Origin: Fidelibacterota bacterium
GTDB lineage: Bacteria > Fidelibacterota > UBA8477 > JABMPR01
Direction: 5' to 3'
NCBI GenBank assembly: GCA_013202385.1
Contig: JABMOT010000194.1
Location: 1 to 35,174 of the forward strand
Length of the DNA: 35,174 nt
The notes beneath the pieces are model-generated. The model was given only the letters and a program-made list of their open reading frames with translations, searched no databases and was not told the DNA's origin. Below, piece after piece: positions 33,811 through 35,174 of this stretch (position 1 is its first letter; each line of letters opens with the position of its first letter). Made by a program: the position numbers and the translations under genes.

Positions 33811-35052
33811 TTAGGTCTTAAATTCCTTAACGGCCAGAACTGCGTTGTGACCGCCAAACCCAAATGAATTGCTGATTCCAGCTCGAACCTCGCGCTGAGC
33901 AGCGACCTTTGGGGTATAGTCCAGATCGCAGTCATCGCATGGATTTTCATGATGAATCGTCGGTGCAATGGTGTTTGTCTGAATCGTTTTTACCAACGCA
34001 GCGAGTTCAATGCCACCAGACGCCCCGAGGAGGTGACCGGTCATAGATTTTGTTGAACTTACAGCAAGTTTATAGGCGTGCTCACCAAAAACAGCCTTAA
34101 TGGCAATCGATTCATTCTTGTCGTTGGCAGGGGTTGATGTCCCATGAGCATTGATATAGTCAATATCCGTGGGCAAAAGGTCACCGTCACTTAAAGCCAT
34201 CTTCATCGCTCGATTGGCGCCTTCTCCTCCAGCAGCAGGACTGGTAATATGATAGGCGTCTGCAGTCATGCCAAATCCTGAAAGTTCAGCCAGAATATTT
34301 GTACCACGAGCCTGGGCATGTTCAAGACTCTCCAGGACAAACACGCCAGCACCTTCTCCCATTACGAAACCATCACGCCCCTTATCAAAAGGTCGGCTGG
34401 CAGAATCGGGATCAGGATTAAAGGTCAGGGCTTTCATGTTGGCAAAACCGGCAAATCCCATTGAGGTCATCGCAGCATCGGAACCACCACAAATCATGAC
34501 ATCAGCATCACCATAGCGAATCGCCCTCATACCAAGTCCGATAGCATGGGCCGCCGTTGCACAAGCCGAATTTACCGAGAAGTTGGGACCCTTCAAACCC
34601 CAGATGATTGAAACAAAACCAGCAGCAATATCTGGGATCATCATGGGAATGAAAAATGGACTAACCCGACGATGTCCCTTCTGGATCAGCATGGCATGTT
34701 GCTCTTGAAATGTATAAAGACCACCGACTCCGCTGCCGATGATTACACCCATTCGATTAGGGTCTTCATTGGCAATGTCCAGTTGACTTTGAGAAATTGC
34801 GTGTTTCGCAGCGTAGACAGAAAAGCGTGTAAAAGGGTCCATGCGACGAGCTTCTTTAAAATCAACCACATCGTCAATGTCCACTGGATCTTTGATAGCT
34901 GCGGCAACTGTGGCGTTGTAGCCATCCTCTACCAACCAATCTTGAGTCGTGATACCATTTTTTCCGGCAACTAAATTGTCCCAAAAGATGTCTACATCAT
35001 TGCCTAGCGGGGAAACGATCCCCATCCCCGTTATAACAACACGCTTTTTCAT
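33811..35052 (-). CDS. fabF: 3-oxoacyl-[acyl-carrier-protein] synthase II (KAS II)
   Basis: A 413-residue condensing enzyme of type II fatty acid synthesis, elongating acyl-ACP with malonyl-ACP. The catalytic triad is clear: Cys164 in VNSACATAAHAIG, His303 in NAHGTSTPANDKNE and His340 in STKSMTGHLLGASG, with Lys335 in the same motif. The Gly-rich end GISNSFGFGGHNAVL is intact. The length is that of normal FabF, and AAGGGAG precedes the ATG by a few bases. It lies downstream of the end of a probable acpP gene and just upstream of rnc. Confidence 0.96.
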   Translation of the reverse strand: MKKRVVITGMGIVSPLGNDVDIFWDNLVAGKNGITTQDWLVEDGYNATVAAAIKDPVDIDDVVDFKEARRMDPFTRFSVYAAKHAISQSQLDIANEDPNRMGVIIGSGVGGLYTFQEQHAMLIQKGHRRVSPFFIPMMIPDIAAGFVSIIWGLKGPNFSVNSACATAAHAIGLGMRAIRYGDADVMICGGSDAAMTSMGFAGFANMKALTFNPDPDSASRPFDKGRDGFVMGEGAGVFVLESLEHAQARGTNILAELSGFGMTADAYHITSPAAGGEGANRAMKMALSDGDLLPTDIDYINAHGTSTPANDKNESIAIKAVFGEHAYKLAVSSTKSMTGHLLGASGGIELAALVKTIQTNTIAPTIHHENPCDDCDLDYTPKVAAQREVRAGISNSFGFGGHNAVLAVKEFKT

Positions 35053-35069
35053 GATACTCCCTTATAAAA

Positions 35070-35129
35070 AAAACTGGGCTCACTGGAAAGCCAGGCACTA
35101 ACCCCCGACCTATCAGTGAACCCAGTTTT
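35070..35129 (-). terminator. Strong intrinsic terminator between acpP and fabF
   Basis: AAAACTGGGCTCACTG (35070-35085) and CAGTGAACCCAGTTTT (35114-35129) form a 16-bp stem with one G-U pair (minus-strand RNA) and a 28-base loop. In the minus direction the stem is followed at once by a run of eight T's. It lies between acpP and fabF, only about 20 bases before the fabF start, and should act as a partial terminator that keeps ACP output above FabF. Confidence 0.75.
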
Positions 35130-35153
35130 CATTCAGAAAATGGTGATTAAAGC

Positions 35154-35174
35154 TTAACCAAGCTTACTATCAAC
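35154..35174 (-). CDS. acpP: Probable acyl carrier protein, last six codons (5' end outside window)
   Basis: On the minus strand the window edge reads as V-D-S-K-L-G then TAA, which resembles the last residues of many acyl carrier proteins (...Y-[IV]-[ED]-S-K-L-G). Together with the following hairpin terminator and fabF-rnc, the standard acpP-fabF-rnc order is the best explanation. The evidence is short and mostly from context. Confidence 0.5.
   Translation of the reverse strand, partial: VDSKLG

Noticed and set aside
33801-33968. N-terminal extension of RNase III in the ORF track
   Set aside because: It lies wholly in fabF on the same strand in another frame; RNase III similarity begins only after the ATG at 33800.

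Overview
The window looks like chromosomal DNA from a free-living Gram-negative bacterium of the Fibrobacterota-Chlorobiota-Bacteroidota (FCB) superphylum, most likely a marine Neomarinimicrobiota/Marinimicrobia-type or related uncultured lineage. The reasons are C-terminal sorting tails of the PNPFN(P) type (type IX secretion), a PorV/PorQ-like outer-membrane protein, several SPII lipoproteins, large outer-membrane barrels, and a two-component regulator of the Reg_prop/Y_Y_Y kind. The phylum call is inference from protein style, not from a marker gene comparison. No rRNA, tRNA, CRISPR array, transposase or phage gene was found.

Layout. Bases 1-3984 hold a truncated DUF2804 gene, a GreA-like factor, a class V aminotransferase, a secreted zinc phospholipase C/S1-P1 family enzyme with a sorting tail, and a DUF1232 (YkvA) protein. 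Bases 4148-7865 hold a two-gene lipoprotein glycosidase unit (GH97 then GH20), convergent with a butyrate kinase on the minus strand. Bases 9099-15850 are a mixed plus-strand stretch: a small membrane protein coupled to an alpha/beta-hydrolase lipoprotein, a small secreted protein behind a duplicated promoter-like motif, an isoprenylcysteine-methyltransferase-like membrane protein, a DppA-type D-aminopeptidase, an M1-peptidase-like protein without its zinc motif joined to a barrel, and a PAP2 lipid phosphatase.

Bases 16251-29039 are the most interesting part. Two large surface proteins built from lamin-tail, Ig-like and OB-fold modules are followed by a PorV-like protein, a barrel with two ComEA-like helix-hairpin-helix domains, a FadL-like outer-membrane protein, a degenerate 5'-nucleotidase fused to an endonuclease/exonuclease/phosphatase (EEP) domain, and a lipoprotein EEP paralogue. 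From 18925 on, the genes overlap or lie within a few bases of each other, so they look like one operon. I read this as a candidate cell-surface system for binding and degrading extracellular nucleic acid. A small 23S-rRNA-intervening-sequence-type four-helix-bundle gene sits inside the operon, bounded on both sides by heptamer repeat arrays, as if it had been inserted.

Bases 29121-35174 are minus-strand: a 1209-residue sensor kinase with 14 propeller repeats and no receiver domain, preceded by two interleaved inverted repeats, then the housekeeping cluster acpP(3' end)-fabF-rnc with a strong hairpin terminator between acpP and fabF.
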